Shown piece after piece: positions 23,601 through 32,753 of a stretch of DNA of 64,000 nt; the first letter of the stretch is position 1; every line of letters begins with the position of its first letter. The notes beneath the pieces are model-generated. The model worked only from the letters and a program-made list of their open reading frames with translations, had not been told where the DNA came from and ran no database searches. The position numbers and the translations under genes were made by a program. The stretch is from the NCBI GenBank assembly GCA_905221605.1, contig CAJNDS010000607.1, positions 1 to 64,000 of the forward strand, in the 5' to 3' direction. Source of the DNA: Symbiodinium natans (Eukaryota > Sar > Dinophyceae > Suessiales > Symbiodiniaceae).

Positions 23601-26600
23601 CGTCGAGAAGACATACCAGTCCGAGACGATGCCGACAATTCGCAAGAAGAATCGAGACCGCAGGCTCCAGGGCAGCCCCGTCACTTGTGCCCACGCGATC
23701 GCGGTCACTTGTGCCCACGCGGTTTCGGGTCACTTGCGCCCACGTACCCCGTCACTTGTGCCCACGTACCCCGTCACTTGTGCCCACGTATCCCGTCACT
23801 TGTGCCCACGTTTCTGGGGGGGTGGGGGGGTGGGGAGGGGGGGGGGATAAGAATAAGCTTGTTTGAGGCGGTCAACACAACCACATCCAGTCAACACATC
23901 AGTCCCAACGGGTGAGGAGGAGGGGGGGGGAGGGGGGGGGGGGACAAGAATAACATCCAGTCACCGCCCTGCAACGGGCGGGGGGGAGGGGAGGGGGGGG
24001 GGATAAGAATAAGCTTGACGCCCGTCACCCGCCCTGGAAACGGTGAGGGGGGAGGGGGGGGGGGGGGGGCAACACAACCACATCCAGTCAACCACATCCA
24101 GTCCCAACGGATGAGGAGGGGGGGAGGGGGGGGGAGGGGGGGGGGGGGGACAACCGCATCCAGTCACCCGCCTGCGGGGGGGGGGGGGGGTTGGGAGGGG
24201 GGGGGGGGGGGGGATAAGAATAACCTTGTTTCATGCCACACACACACCAGTCACCCGCCCTGGAAACGGGTGAGGGGAGGGCGGAGGGGGGGCAACACAA
24301 CCACATCCAGTCAACCACATCCAGTCCTAACGGGTGAGGGAGGGGGGAGGGGGGTGGAGGGGGGGGACAAGAATGAAGCTTATTTGACGCGCTACACAAC
24401 CGCATCCAGTCACCCGCCCTGCAACGGGGGGAGGGGGGGGGGGGGGGGGGCGGGGGGGGGATAAGAATAAGCTTGTTTGACGCCACACACCACACCCAGT
24501 CACCCGCCCTGGAAACGGGTGAGGGGAGGGGAGGGGGGGCAACACAACCACATCCAGTCAACCACATCCAGTCCTAACGGGTGAGGGAGGGGGGAGCCGC
24601 AGTGCTTGGGAGGGGGTGGAGGGGGAAGGGGGCGAGGGGGGGCTTGGGCGGGCTGGGCGTCTACAGACATCTGACCCAAGGGGAGCCTTCCACGCAAGGC
24701 CTCAGGTCAGTTGTTTCTGGGTCCAGGGTTCGGGTTTGGAGGGGTAAACAAACGACTGTTGTTGCCCGATGCGCCCTGCACGGTCAGCCGGAGTGCTTGG
24801 GAGGGGGTGGAGGGGGAAGGGGGAAGGGGGGGGCTGGGTGTTTACAGGCATCTGACCCGAGGGAAGCTTTCCACACAAGGCATCGGGTCAGTTCCTTCTG
24901 GGTTCAGGGTTCGGTTTTCGAGGGGCAAAAAACGACTGTTGTTGACCAATGCGCCCTGCACGGTCAGCCGCAGTGCTTGGGAGGGGGTGGAGGGGGAAGG
25001 GGGGGAGGGGGGGCTTGGGCGGGCTGGGCGTCTACAGACATCTGACCCAAGGGGGCCTTTCAGGCAAGGCCTCAGGTCAGTTGTTTCTGGGTCCAGGGTT
25101 CGGGTTTGGAGGGGCAAAAAAACGACTGTTGTTGCCCGATGCGCCCTGCACGGTCAGTCGGAGTGCTTGGGAGGGGGTGGAGGGGGAAGGGGGAAGGGGG
25201 GGGCTGGGTGTTTACAGGCATCTGACCCGAGGGAAGCTTTCCACACAAGGCCTCGGTTCAGTTCCTTCTAAATTCGGGGTTCGGGTTTCGAGGGGCAAAA
25301 AAACGACTGTTGTTGACCAATGCGCCCTGCACGGTCAGCCGCAGTGCTTGGGAGGGGGTGGAGGGGGAAGGGGGGGAGGGGGGGCTTGGGCGGGCTGGGC
25401 GTCTACAGACATCTGACCCAAGGGGGCCTTCCACGCAAGGCCTCAGGTCAGTTGTTTCTGGGTCCAGGGTTCGGGTTTGGAGGGGCAAAAAAACGACTGT
25501 TGTTGCCCGATGCGCCCTGCACGGTCAGCCGGAGTGCTTGGGAGGGGGTGGAGGGGGAAGGGGGAAAGGGGGGGCTGGGTGTTTACAGGCATCTGACCCG
25601 AGGGAAGCTTTCCACACAAGGCCTCGGGTCAGTCAGACAGGGGCTGTAGGCGGTAGTCGGCACCCCGAACCCTAGTCATGTGGTAGCCTTCATGTGCGCG
25701 AGGAGAGGCTGCCGCTGCGGCGGACATGAAAGGCGTTCAAGGCTTGAGGTTTGTAAGAGCTTGGGGAGGTTTTGGGCTTTCGGGTTTAACAGCATGGGCC
25801 TGTAAGGTCTTGGAATTCGGGGCTGGAGGCCTTGGGACTTTAGGGATTAAGAGCTCTGCGGTTTCAGGTTACTTAAGTTGGTCTCGATTCAGGCTTCCAA
25901 GCTTAGGTCTCTGGGGGTCTCATGTAATATAGGGTGACATTGATGAGTACATGTTTTGATAGCGATGCTCATGATGTTGGAGCCAGCCCACCCCTGTCGG
26001 GAAAATGAAACGGGCAACCTGAGAAAACTGCGTCCACTTGAATGGGGTGACAGGTGGCAGGGGCAGAGAGCCTGCCGGATGTGGCAGGGACGCGACTTTT
26101 CAACCGACAAACACCTCATCCTGTGGCCCTGCCATATTTTAAGACCGAAAGGTGGGCACAAGTGACAGGTCTGCGTTTTGGCGGGAGGTGGCCCAAAGTG
26201 CGGCCCTGCTGTGATTTGAGGCACGTACGCGGGCACAAGTGACCCGCGTAAGGCGGGCACAACTGACCAGCCTAAAGCGGGCACAAGCGACCGGTCTGCC
26301 GGCTCCAGCGCATGGCATCCAGCTTCGGCTCAGCTACCCACCTTCCAGACACGAGCAGGCAGACGAGAGCCCCTGTCAAGAGCAACTGTGTGAGAAACAA
26401 GATGAGCAACAAGATCTGCGCGGGCCGCTCACCCTGAGGCCCGTAGTCAAAAGACATAAGCCAAGGAAAAGCCATGGAGTTGCAGCACCATGAAATGACA
26501 AGGACCAGGCAACAGGTCGACTTAAGACACCTAGGCCGACGCTGCCTATTGCTCGGCTGGCCCAGCCTTCCACAAACGAATGCAACCAGTCCAACCGGTG

Positions 26601-27063
26601 TGAGGAACAGGTACGCAAAGGCAAGCACTCCAAAAATCAAAGCTGCAATCAGGGCAACCAGGACAACCATAATGGCAGCAACCAGGCCAACGAGCGCCAC
26701 AACCGCCGAGATAACCACAGCAGCAGCCCCAGCAGCAGCCACAACAATCAGCAGCACCCAGATGAGACCTCCAACAAGAACCAAACATCCTCGCAGTGGA
26801 CGCGGCACCTGCACAGAACCAGGGCAACCATGAGAACTGAGCTTTCTTGCATGACGCTTAAGCCTACTCTTGCGAGTGTAATGCGGTCTTCGAGGGCGAT
26901 ACAGGCGATTGCGAACACATCCCTTCCTCCGGCCTTGGCCGAGGTGTACAGGAGACACCTACGCAGCGGTGGCACAATGATTGTGCCATCTGATCTTTCG
27001 TCGTCCGCCTTGGGCACCTGCTTCGGGGCAACAATTTTAAGACCCAAAGTTTCAAGCGGCGTT
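6435..27063 (-). CDS. Giant modular multi-pass membrane protein
   Basis: This entry is the proposed gene span; parts are given separately. From 27063 to 12503 I can chain these exons with matching phase: 27063-26868, 26808-26303, 23664-16977, 16894-16735, 16544-16408, 16265-15712, 15539-15459, 15255-15165, 15031-14936, 14871-14486, 14383-13730, 13600-13094, 12924-12805 and 12625-12503. They total 10,299 nt, or 3,433 codons. Further exons of similar character follow down to about 6.4 kb, but their junctions are less sure. The protein begins with membrane segments, has a Cys-containing luminal or extracellular part, another set of membrane segments, and ends in tandem helical modules. I recognise no known family and assign no function. 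That it is one gene, rather than two or three tandem genes, is inferred from phase continuity and shared modules. Neither the true start codon nor the stop is identified. Confidence 0.6.
6788..7303 (-). CDS. Giant gene 3' exons, helical
   Basis: Two pieces are visible. The exon 7303-7168 follows GTGCAG, reads DLRLLLALRKKMSFLGIAWE and ends at CACA|GTGACC in phase 2. A second frame, open over 7200-6800, reads MRAVIGALGKQVVEHALEDS, then Leu/Ala/Arg-rich helix, ending near LLTRWREI. The two frames overlap at 7150-7200 and I could not find a splice that joins them, so there may be a missed junction, a frameshift or alternative splicing. The composition resembles the tandem modules upstream, but the repeat landmarks are weak. 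Confidence 0.45.
7871..8312 (-). CDS. Giant gene module exon
   Basis: The exon follows CCGGAG, reads LDVLYMKELSQLSLAEVGPL and ends at GACAAG|GTGTCT. About 147 codons. The middle part, TASPDELLKFFQVSPEEVFK, lines up with the TMDELIQVCQQPGEAFGRLV part of the clear modules at 12.5-16.9 kb, and the preceding ALEPLCACLLVSC matches their Leu-rich helix. This makes it a diverged further module of the same repeat family. The acceptor has C rather than the usual G after AG. The following 130 bases stay open but lose coding character. Confidence 0.6.
8575..8885 (-). CDS. Possible module-start exon, frame unclear
   Basis: On the minus strand GCCCAG precedes a frame reading GLEPLWNVARWEAG, which resembles the LLEPLWxxAR signature that opens the tandem modules. 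Another overlapping frame reads ILVVFLQMLVRLPAHMQ, also helix-like. I cannot choose between them or fix both ends, so only the presence of coding-like sequence is claimed. Confidence 0.35.
9036..9835. repeat. C-rich tract and CCCTAAA-like tail
   Basis: 9499-9660 is almost pure C with scattered A and T. 9690-9833 has degenerate AACCCTAAACC words. It lies in an apparent intron of the giant gene, between exons ending at 10077 and starting near 8885. The plus-strand proline-rich open frame across it is a product of the C-run. Confidence 0.7.
10077..10765 (-). CDS. Giant gene exons, mid 3' part
   Basis: Three pieces: 10765-10699 (DGAFASFMRCLGTELRLQP, after CTACAG, before G|GTGGGT), a piece from about 10468 to 10259 (FAYRTLMEGKSVTTPSGTT... 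to YLDMAAQ, ending CAG|GTGTGA), and 10178-10077 (VLDEIGGARVLREIAAERGK..., after GTCAG, ending GAG|GTATGG). The last two join in phase 0 across an 80-base intron to read DLDGDYLDMAAQVLDEIGGA. The first resembles the DEAFARFSDAHAEVAIALA stretch of a clear module. The middle piece carries no module landmark I can see. The link to exon 12625-12503 upstream is not resolved. Confidence 0.55.
10878..10993. repeat. Telomere-like (TTTAGGG)n tract
   Basis: About 16 units of TTTAGGG, nearly perfect after two GCTTAGGG variants at the left. It is internal to the proposed giant gene (intronic) and read CCCTAAA on the coding strand. Confidence 0.95.
11112..11207. mobile_element. 96 bp TIR element
   Basis: Left arm begins GGATGTTCCGCCTTCTACTA; the right arm reverse-complements to GGATGTTCCCCCTTATACTA. 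The arms extend about 30 bases with four mismatches, leaving a core of about 36 bases. The size and structure are those of a MITE. It sits in an intron of the giant gene. Confidence 0.75.
11507..11669. repeat. (CAG)n microsatellite with GGC interruptions
   Basis: Over 50 triplets of AGC, interrupted by a regular run of GGCAGC AGC pairs at 11545-11602. The open frame encoding poly-serine across it is a product of the repeat. On the transcribed sense of the giant gene it would read CUG/GCU and lies in an intron. Confidence 0.95.
11840..12122. repeat. Degenerate trinucleotide repeats
   Basis: Mixed CGA, ACC, TCC and GAC triplet runs, for example CGCCGACGACGACGACGAGG and CTCCTCCTCCTCCTCCGCC. There are no exon features. 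It is intronic if the giant gene is continuous. Confidence 0.7.
12503..16894 (-). CDS. Tandem ~210-residue helical modules of giant gene
   Basis: Twelve exons chain in phase: 16894-16735, 16544-16408, 16265-15712, 15539-15459, 15255-15165, 15031-14936, 14871-14486, 14383-13730, 13600-13094, 12924-12805, 12625-12503, plus the end of the large exon at 16977. They encode repeated units with a fixed order of signatures: an opening such as LLEPLWLPAKELLL, LLSPFWESAKALA or LLEPLWATARDSV; a Leu-rich helix (LLLLLLKSILLS, LLMLKATLIG); TMEELQQV or TMDELIQV; ELALAMALSS or ELALTAAISS; and LLADPYRLLLSL or LLRDPCRLLTML. Spacing from one PLW to the next is about 205-225 residues. Donors include GC (SLQ|GCGCAC at 15164; CCGAAG|GCTCCC at 14935) and a likely GA (CTTCA|GACGGG at 14485). 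The modules are probably a helical solenoid, but I know no named family. Acceptor 16544 is less certain than the rest. Confidence 0.72.
16592..16692. mobile_element. GGGGGTTTACG-family MITE, intronic copy
   Basis: Left end GGGGTTTACGAAAATGGGGG, right end CTACTATCGTAAAACCCCCA. It has the internal AGTAGGATCC word shared with other copies in this window (31821, 56196, 60081, 60519). It lies within the intron 16734-16545 of the giant gene and makes up most of it. Confidence 0.8.
16977..23664 (-). CDS. 6.7 kb exon: multi-pass membrane protein core
   Basis: A single open frame of about 2,230 codons without intron or stop. About seven membrane segments lie in the first 390 residues (for example MLVGALLVVLFIMLIVAP and LPLGLISCGLLASFLPVVY). 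Then come about 370 residues rich in Cys with several N-glycosylation sequons (NGS, NST, NMS, NCS, NHT), probably outside the cytosol. A membrane pair follows near 770-860, a helical region of HEAT/armadillo appearance near 920-1250, more membrane segments near 1370-1560 and 1700-1760 (RLALLALLLFALLMVALL), then helical repeats leading into LEPLWDWARD near the end. The exon ends at SELK|GTCCGC. The frame continues upstream through GTG codons inside a short-repeat array, so no start codon belongs to this exon. The protein is unknown to me; an anchoring or scaffold role would be a guess. Confidence 0.85.
23680..23812. repeat. Six copies of GTCACTTGTGCCCACG
   Basis: Six copies of GTCACTTGTGCCCACG with 21-26 base spacing, at the 3' end of the intron before the large exon when read on the minus strand. 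Inverted related copies occur at 26152-26290 at the other end of the same intron. Confidence 0.9.
23813..24600. repeat. G-rich minisatellite, about 190-250 bp unit
   Basis: At least four units share CAACACAACCACATCCAGTC followed by a second CCACATCCAGTC, separated by long G runs, AAGAATAAGCTTG and CACCCGCCCTG words. Units start near 23875, 24069, 24291 and 24539. Length variation comes from the G runs. The G runs could form quadruplexes. Open frames here are repeat products. Confidence 0.85.
24595..25640. repeat. Higher-order tandem repeat, 371 bp dimer
   Basis: The phrase GTGCTTGGGAGGGGGTGGAG recurs at 24602, 24793, 24973, 25163, 25344 and 25534, with alternating spacing near 190 and 180 bases. 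Odd and even copies differ in fixed ways (CGTCTACAGACATCTG versus TGTTTACAGGCATCTG), so the real unit is a two-part 371 bp repeat present about three times. Matching frames in each copy are open but change with the repeat, with no sign of selection for protein. Confidence 0.92.
26152..26290. repeat. Inverted copies of GGGCACAAGTGAC array
   Basis: GGGCACAAGTGAC (26152), GGGCACAAGTGACC (26229), GGGCACAACTGACC (26254) and GGGCACAAGCGACC (26278) are reverse complements of the array at 23680-23812. They lie at the 5' end of the same intron as the gene is read. Confidence 0.88.
26303..27063 (-). CDS. N-terminal membrane exons of giant gene
   Basis: Exon 27063-26868 follows TATGACAG, reads TPLETLGLKIVAPKQVPK then DVFAIACIALEDRITLAR, and ends at AGA|GTAGGC. 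A 59-base intron ending TGTGCAG leads in phase 0 to exon 26808-26303, VPRPLRGCLVLVGGLIWVLL and then long runs of Val, Ala, Ile and Leu. It has about four membrane segments, the last being ILLLILFLTQLLLTGALV. The exon ends at WVAEPKLDAMRW. The intron of 2.6 kb that follows can be closed in phase at either CTGGAG|CC on both sides (26303/23664) or G|GTCGC with AAG|TGACG (26292/23683). An ATG at 27127 begins a hydrophobic peptide MEYTFRLIGFLPAAFLLP that might be the true start, but its frame does not join without a further junction. Confidence 0.6.
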
Positions 27064-27499
27064 CTGTCATAGTGGGCAAAAGAAACGCAGCCGGGAGAAA
27101 GCCAATCAGCCGAAAAGTGTACTCCATGAGATCACAGGCAGGACTGACAGTTTCGGCCTGAGACAACTGCAAACAGTCCTGAGCATGACAGAGCAGCTCT
27201 CAAATGCCATATCGAAAAGCCATGAGACTACGGCCCTTCGGGAACCAAGCATGCCCATGTTTTCGACACCTGTTCTGAAATGCCGAGTACAATGGACTCC
27301 TCACCTGAGTGCCAAGTGGCCTGGCCTGAGCTGGAGGGGTCCGTTCGGATTCTTGACTGCATGCCTGTGCGGAGGAGGCAAGGAGTCAGTGAGCTGCTGT
27401 GAGCGAAACGCCAAAGTAATTTGTAAAACAAGTGTTGGAAGCATTTGGAAGCAGTTTCTGATACCTACACCCCTGCTACCTCTGCACTGTTCCTATTAA

Positions 27500-28867
27500 G
27501 CCATTGGCTTGTGGTAGGGAGGGCTTAGTACGTGAGGGTTCGAGTTGAAGGCTTCGGGACCAATCAGCACCAAACGACAAGTCAGGGCAATGGGCCAGCG
27601 CAGCCCAACAGCCGCCGCAACCCGTCCACTTCTTCAGGGAACTGAACGTCAAATCCTAGAAGGCAACCTCAAACTCCAAGACTTCAGACCCCAACCAAAG
27701 CCCGCATCCTAAGCCTTCAACTTGAAACTCTGAACCTGAACCAAAAAACGTGAACTCCGAACCCTTCAGCCTTCAGCCCCGCAGCTTCCAGGGATCCCAA
27801 ATCTCCGTGTGGGTCCAAGTCGATGTCCACCTGGCTTCCAGGTGAATCTGAGGCAGGCTGTGGGGTTAAGGCTTTTGAGTTCAGAGCCCAAGGCCTTGAG
27901 ACTGACGGATTTGATGCATCTTGCGTGAACCAAAGTGGAACGACTTGTGTCACCGATGGCCTTGCTTCTCCGCATGCAAAAGCAAACAGCGTGCATCGGT
28001 CGCAGCCCTCCAAAGATTAATTTTTTTGTATCCTAGGACTTCTGCCACATCGTCCTGCCTGGACCTGGGTCATGCTCCCCTCCTGGCTTTGATCCTGTTG
28101 ATCGTCCTGACGTGGGGAGCAGTACCGGTGCCAGCAGTGAAGGCTAGCACGAGTAATTCTGGCGATAGCAACAAGAATAGCTATGGCGATCATCACAAAA
28201 AGAGGTAGGGAAGCGCACACGAAGATTTATGTTGGGAGCTGTGGCTTGGGCTTAGGGCTCACAGGTTAGGGCAGTGTTTGGGGTCATGGTGTCTGCGTGT
28301 TATTTTGAGGCCTAGGGGTCCCTTAGTGTCCATGTTTCTTTCAGCTTGGAGGGTTAGTGAAAGTTATGTTTGTGCAGGGACTGGGGTATTTCGGGTTAGT
28401 GTTGGTGTGAATCTTGCTGTAGTTGTTTGTGCTTTCCTTTTCCCGAAAGCATTATTGTGAACGGCTCTTCCACTTCTGCGACTCACTACTAAGTTAGCTA
28501 CTTTGCCAGCGGGACGCGCCGGCGCGTTTTGCATGGGGCAGGTTCGCATGCAGCTCCTCGTCGAAAATTCGCTGTGTTAGGCTCGAAAGCGTGGCATGTT
28601 GCTGTCTACTGTCTCCAGCTGAGCACACGGACATTCGCCTATTGGCCTCATCCAGATCTGCCCCCGCGACCGCCATGTGGTCGTAGAGACCCAGGTGGCA
28701 GAGGGCACAAGTTCAAGCCAGCGTCGAGCAAGGCGAGGCAATGAACGTTAAACTTTCTCTTGAAGGCATGGATGGATCAGGCGTGTGGCGCACACAAGGC
28801 CCAGGCATTCCGGAACACGAATTACATGATTTGAATGTTGATGGGCCAACCGTGAAGGCTTCCACAG
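27500..28867. other. Mostly non-coding, one weak membrane exon
   Basis: Little of coding character. On the minus strand 28215-28120 reads LFVMIAIAILVAIARITR, a possible membrane segment, with no clear splice sites. Nothing else is supportable. Confidence 0.3.
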
Positions 28868-29005
28868 GCAACTCAAACGAAAGAAGGCCATCATGTCTTG
28901 GCAAGGCAGAACAGCGCGAATTGCCAAGGCAGCCACAATAGAGGGCATGGCGTCCTTATCAAGCAGCTTCCCAGGATATTTGACCTTGAGGGTCTGAGAG
29001 GACTC
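28868..29005 (-). CDS. Candidate exon, unidentified
   Basis: After CCTCAAG the minus-strand frame reads VKYPGKLLDKDAMPSIVAAL and continues MMAFFRLSCLWK before a possible donor. The composition is protein-like and the acceptor plausible, but neighbours, function and gene membership are unknown. The plus-strand frame at 28741-28941 is an alternative reading of part of this region. Confidence 0.35.
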
Positions 29006-29462
29006 GAGTCCTTGCGGCGCCCGCGTCATCGCTTTGTAGGGGGAATGCTTGAAAGCAGTGGGTTTTGCCCCTCCATCGACTGGATTCTACTGATCCCGAA
29101 CTGATCTTTAGTAGGGAAACCATGCGGAAAATCAAATCCAGAGGTAGCAGAACTACCAAACATTAACTTGAAAGTTGCTCTACTCGCGTTTTCATGCCGT
29201 GGTTCCCGGCAAGGCCTTGGGTGGCATCAATGTTTCTGCCACTTTTTGAGCTGGCTTTGAATCACTGCGGCACCACTGCTACCACGGCATGCCCAGAGCA
29301 GCCTTCAAACCCGCTTGCTGCATATTTCGTTGAACGGCAGCATGGCGTACTTTCCAAGCTTCGTGGGAGGTGCTTATAGTGTGGCAGCGTTGCAGCCTGC
29401 TCGACCAGTGCGAGCAATGCCAACCAGCTCTGTCAGAACCGGCTACCAAACCCCAAGCGTTT

Positions 29463-29520
29463 CGGGTTTAGGGCAAAGTTTAGGGTGTATGGTTTAGGGT
29501 GTAGGGTGTAGGTTTAGGGA
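29463..29520. repeat. Degenerate TTTAGGG words
   Basis: About six degenerate units such as TTTAGGGTGTA. Confidence 0.7.
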
Positions 29521-29649
29521 ACGTTTGACTTGATAGCGGGCCTGCGGCTCCTTGCATGGGCCGGCTGTGGAGGCGCGCCCTCAGCCAGGAAGTGAAGGGC
29601 CCTTTTGTAAACCCGCGCCCTGAAACCCTATCAGGGCACTTAACAACGT

Positions 29650-29846
29650 CAAGAGAGAGAGAGAGAGAGAGAGAGTGAGAGAGAGTGAGAGAGAGTGAGA
29701 GAGAGTGAGAGAGAGTGAGAGAGAGTGAGAGAGTGAGAGAGAGAGAGAGAACGAGAGAACGAGAGAGAGAGAGAGATAGAGAGAGAGAGAGGGAGAGTGA
29801 GAGGGGGGGGGGGGGGAGGGAGAGACGAGAGAGAGAGAAAGACAGA
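29650..29846. repeat. (GA)n microsatellite with GAGTGA units
   Basis: GAGAGAGTGAGAGAGAGTGAG and pure GA runs, then a G run. The long Ser/Leu open frames across it are repeat products. Confidence 0.95.
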
Positions 29847-31820
29847 GGTTCCCCTGCTGTAAGTGGCCATGAACAACTAGAGTAGCAGAAGCCTTGCCAA
29901 CACCCGACCACACAGTTTCCAACCCAAAGACCCAAGCTTGCAACATCCTCTGAGGCCCAGCCAGGCTCCCAACCCTTAGCCTCCTACAGAGGCTCTCGCC
30001 CGGATCTGGCGCCGTGACTGTTTTCCTTGGTAGCTGCAGCAAGGTGGACGGCATGGCGCAATGCCAAATCCAAAGTCCCAAGTCCTGCACTTTGTATTTC
30101 CTGCAGGCCAAACACTAAGTGAACCCGAAACCCTGTATGCAATACCCACTTCTGCAATCTAGGGGAACCCCGAACACTCCTTGCAGTGTCAAACCCGTGC
30201 ACTAATGCCCGCGGAGTGTGGTGGAAATATATAAGCTCTTCACCTCAAAGACAAGAACTGCTGTAGCAACTGTAGCTGTAGCTCCTTCAGAGGGCCCTGG
30301 ATCCCTGAAGTGGTAGCCTACAGCTGCCCTACCATTGCACAAACAAACATGTGGTCTCGTGGTCTCCCAGGCAATACCCCAAAATCGATCCCCATCACTG
30401 GGCCCTGCAAGGCTGTGAGCTCGGCTTCTTTGTGCGCTTCGCGGCCTTCGCCTCTCATCAGCCAAGGGTTGGCGTTCAGTCAAAGGGCTTGGGTTCCTGG
30501 CTCGAATCCAGGGTTGCGCTGCGTCAGGTGTCAGTCTGTGGTGCGCGCTAGTGTGATAGTCCGACGACGTCAACGACACATTGACAACAGCAACCACAAA
30601 AACAACCACCACAACTGCTTCAAGTCCTACTCCTGGTCCCACTCCCAGTCCCACTCCACTCCGACTACACCACCACCACTGCGATCGCGCCATTGCGACG
30701 GTCCTAGTGCTTGTAGCCCCAAGCCCCCTTGTCGACAGCACAACACGGCGCAACCATTCACGCAAGCCCCGTGCCTGTGGCCCTTTGCCCCAGGTCACAG
30801 CTGAGGCACCTGAACAAAGCACCGGACACAGCTAAGCGGCAGTTTAGGATGTAGGGGCTACAGGAGGAGTGTTTCGGGGTGCCGGGTTTGAGGTCTGAGG
30901 TATTCGTATGGTTTAGAGAGTGAGGGGTTGTTGTCTATCTATAGTACGAGTTCTAAGCACAATTGCAAGACAGACCCTGGGTGCTGATTCTACATGTAAG
31001 TTATACCAGGACTTCTCTCAACTCTTTGAGAAGCCTTGTACGGGTTTTTTGAGGCCGGGGCGAGATGTCATGCGCTTGAAACCCCGAAGTGTCCACAGTC
31101 TGACACGGAAGAATGTGCTTTGATTGGGCTACACATGTTCCAGAGTGGACTTGGACCATGCAATTCTTGATTCCAATTCTGTCCTGGACCTAGCTTCGAC
31201 TTGCTCATTCCGAACCTTCTTGACATCGTTCCGAGACTCCACCAGAGACCCAGAGCCCGAACGTCCCTAAGCTGCTATGACAAGGTACTATCATAAGGTA
31301 CTACGGCAACGAGGTACCCTTGGGCACTGTAGTGAGACCTCAAGACCTACATTCGATGCCTACACGGGGCAGCCTCGACACCACAGCCCCTGATATTCCA
31401 CACATGCTCAGGCCCACGCGAGCCATTTTCCTTGCATACAGACCACAGAAGTGGTGGCATTCGCTGCCCCGTGACATATCATGGACAGTACACTAGACTA
31501 TGACCTACCGTGCGAAGTAGGATATAACGCAATTGACACCACTGCTGGGATTTGTGACTTAGAATGCCCTACTTCCCAGATTCTTCAAGAATTTTTGGAT
31601 CAAGCTGCAGCTGCGAAGTGAACTCTCTTGCCCTGAGTTTTGTGGAGGAGGTGGTGCTACTTGGCGGTGGTAGTGGTAGCAGTGGTGGTAGCAACCTTGA
31701 ACCCTAAGCCCGAAACCCTAAGCCCTAAGGTCATAGGATGGTGGTCGTCGTGCCAGGATGTGACGAGCGACATGCGTAGCAGCAGTAGCAGCCCCAACAT
31801 AAACCAAAAACCACTCTAAT
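29847..31820. other. No confident gene
   Basis: No exon could be supported. A tRNA-like T-arm near 30504 was examined and rejected. Around 30600-30680 there are CCACTCCCAGTCCCACTCC-type short repeats. Confidence 0.4.
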
Positions 31821-31922
31821 GGGGGTTTACGATATTAGGGGTACCTTCTTGGCGCCCTTGCTATCAGGGGATCCTACTATTTGAGGGTCTAAATTGCGGG
31901 TCCCCTATTTTCGTAAACCCCC
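31821..31922. mobile_element. GGGGGTTTACG-family MITE
   Basis: Ends GGGGGTTTACGATATTAGGG and CCCCTATTTTCGTAAACCCC. The internal words AGGGGATCCTACTATTTG and GGGTCTAAATTGCGGGT are shared with the copy at 60081. Confidence 0.85.
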
Positions 31923-32753
31923 AAATGCTTTACCGGGGGAGCTACAAGACCTTGTCTCTGATAGCCTAGCACCCCCCCATGAAATCTTACCAGAAATACC
32001 AGAGCATACAATACTATGCCAAAAAACGATACAAGGCTGCACAGTACTCTACAATACTATGCCCTACGATACTATACTACAGCACGATACTGTTCCACGA
32101 ATTGCGCTAACTTTTCCTGCCCTGGCAGGGGGCCAGACTTGTAGTTGGATCTCTTAGCCTTCTCCTGCGATAACCAACAGCGGGTCAGGAATACTTTGCG
32201 GCTAAAGGCTTGTGGAACTGGGAGCGGCTGTTGCCGTCATGACCACCTTAAACTGTGTTTTGGGTGCGTAGTTGTCTGTCAGCACTTCAAGGACTTGGTG
32301 CAGGACATTCTGGTGGCTTTGGCATCTCGAAGTACTGGGCCTTCATCCTCATGACTCAAAAACGCTTAGTCTTACGTGTCCAGCATTACCAATCCCGAAT
32401 TGTGGCTAGGCTAGACTTGCACGAAGGCACTCGATAGAGGCATAGTAGGCCACGTCTCCAAAGGAAGGAAGCCTATCCTGAACTCTATTTCGAGCTTAGG
32501 CTCCACACACTTCGATCCTACACCCCACATTTTGCAAAGATCTCAGCCCATGATCCCAAGTTCTCATGGCCCAATATACCTAGAACCCTTTTTACTTGGG
32601 CAAACCAAGGTATATCCTAAACCTACCCTAAACCCCCTGAAACCCTACATCCCAAATCCCAAAACGCGAGCAGCCTTCCATGCATTGAGGACTTGTGGCT
32701 TGCCAGCCTTGCAAAATCACAAGCTCTTCAGGCTTTGGGGTTTAAGACTTAGG

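Noticed and set aside
23880-25640. CRISPR-like array of repeats and spacers
   Set aside because: Units abut without unique spacers of constant length; this is eukaryotic satellite DNA.
24581-25675. Long plus-strand frames with Gly-rich repeats
   Set aside because: They follow the tandem repeat unit exactly, switch frame with unit length, and their composition reflects G runs.
29480-30111. Ser/Leu-rich minus-strand frames
   Set aside because: A translated GA microsatellite with unrelated flanks.
30419-30520. Possible tRNA: CCTGG CTCGAAT CCAGG looks like a T arm
   Set aside because: No matching acceptor stem or A-box at the right distance, and the loop lacks the usual TTC start.
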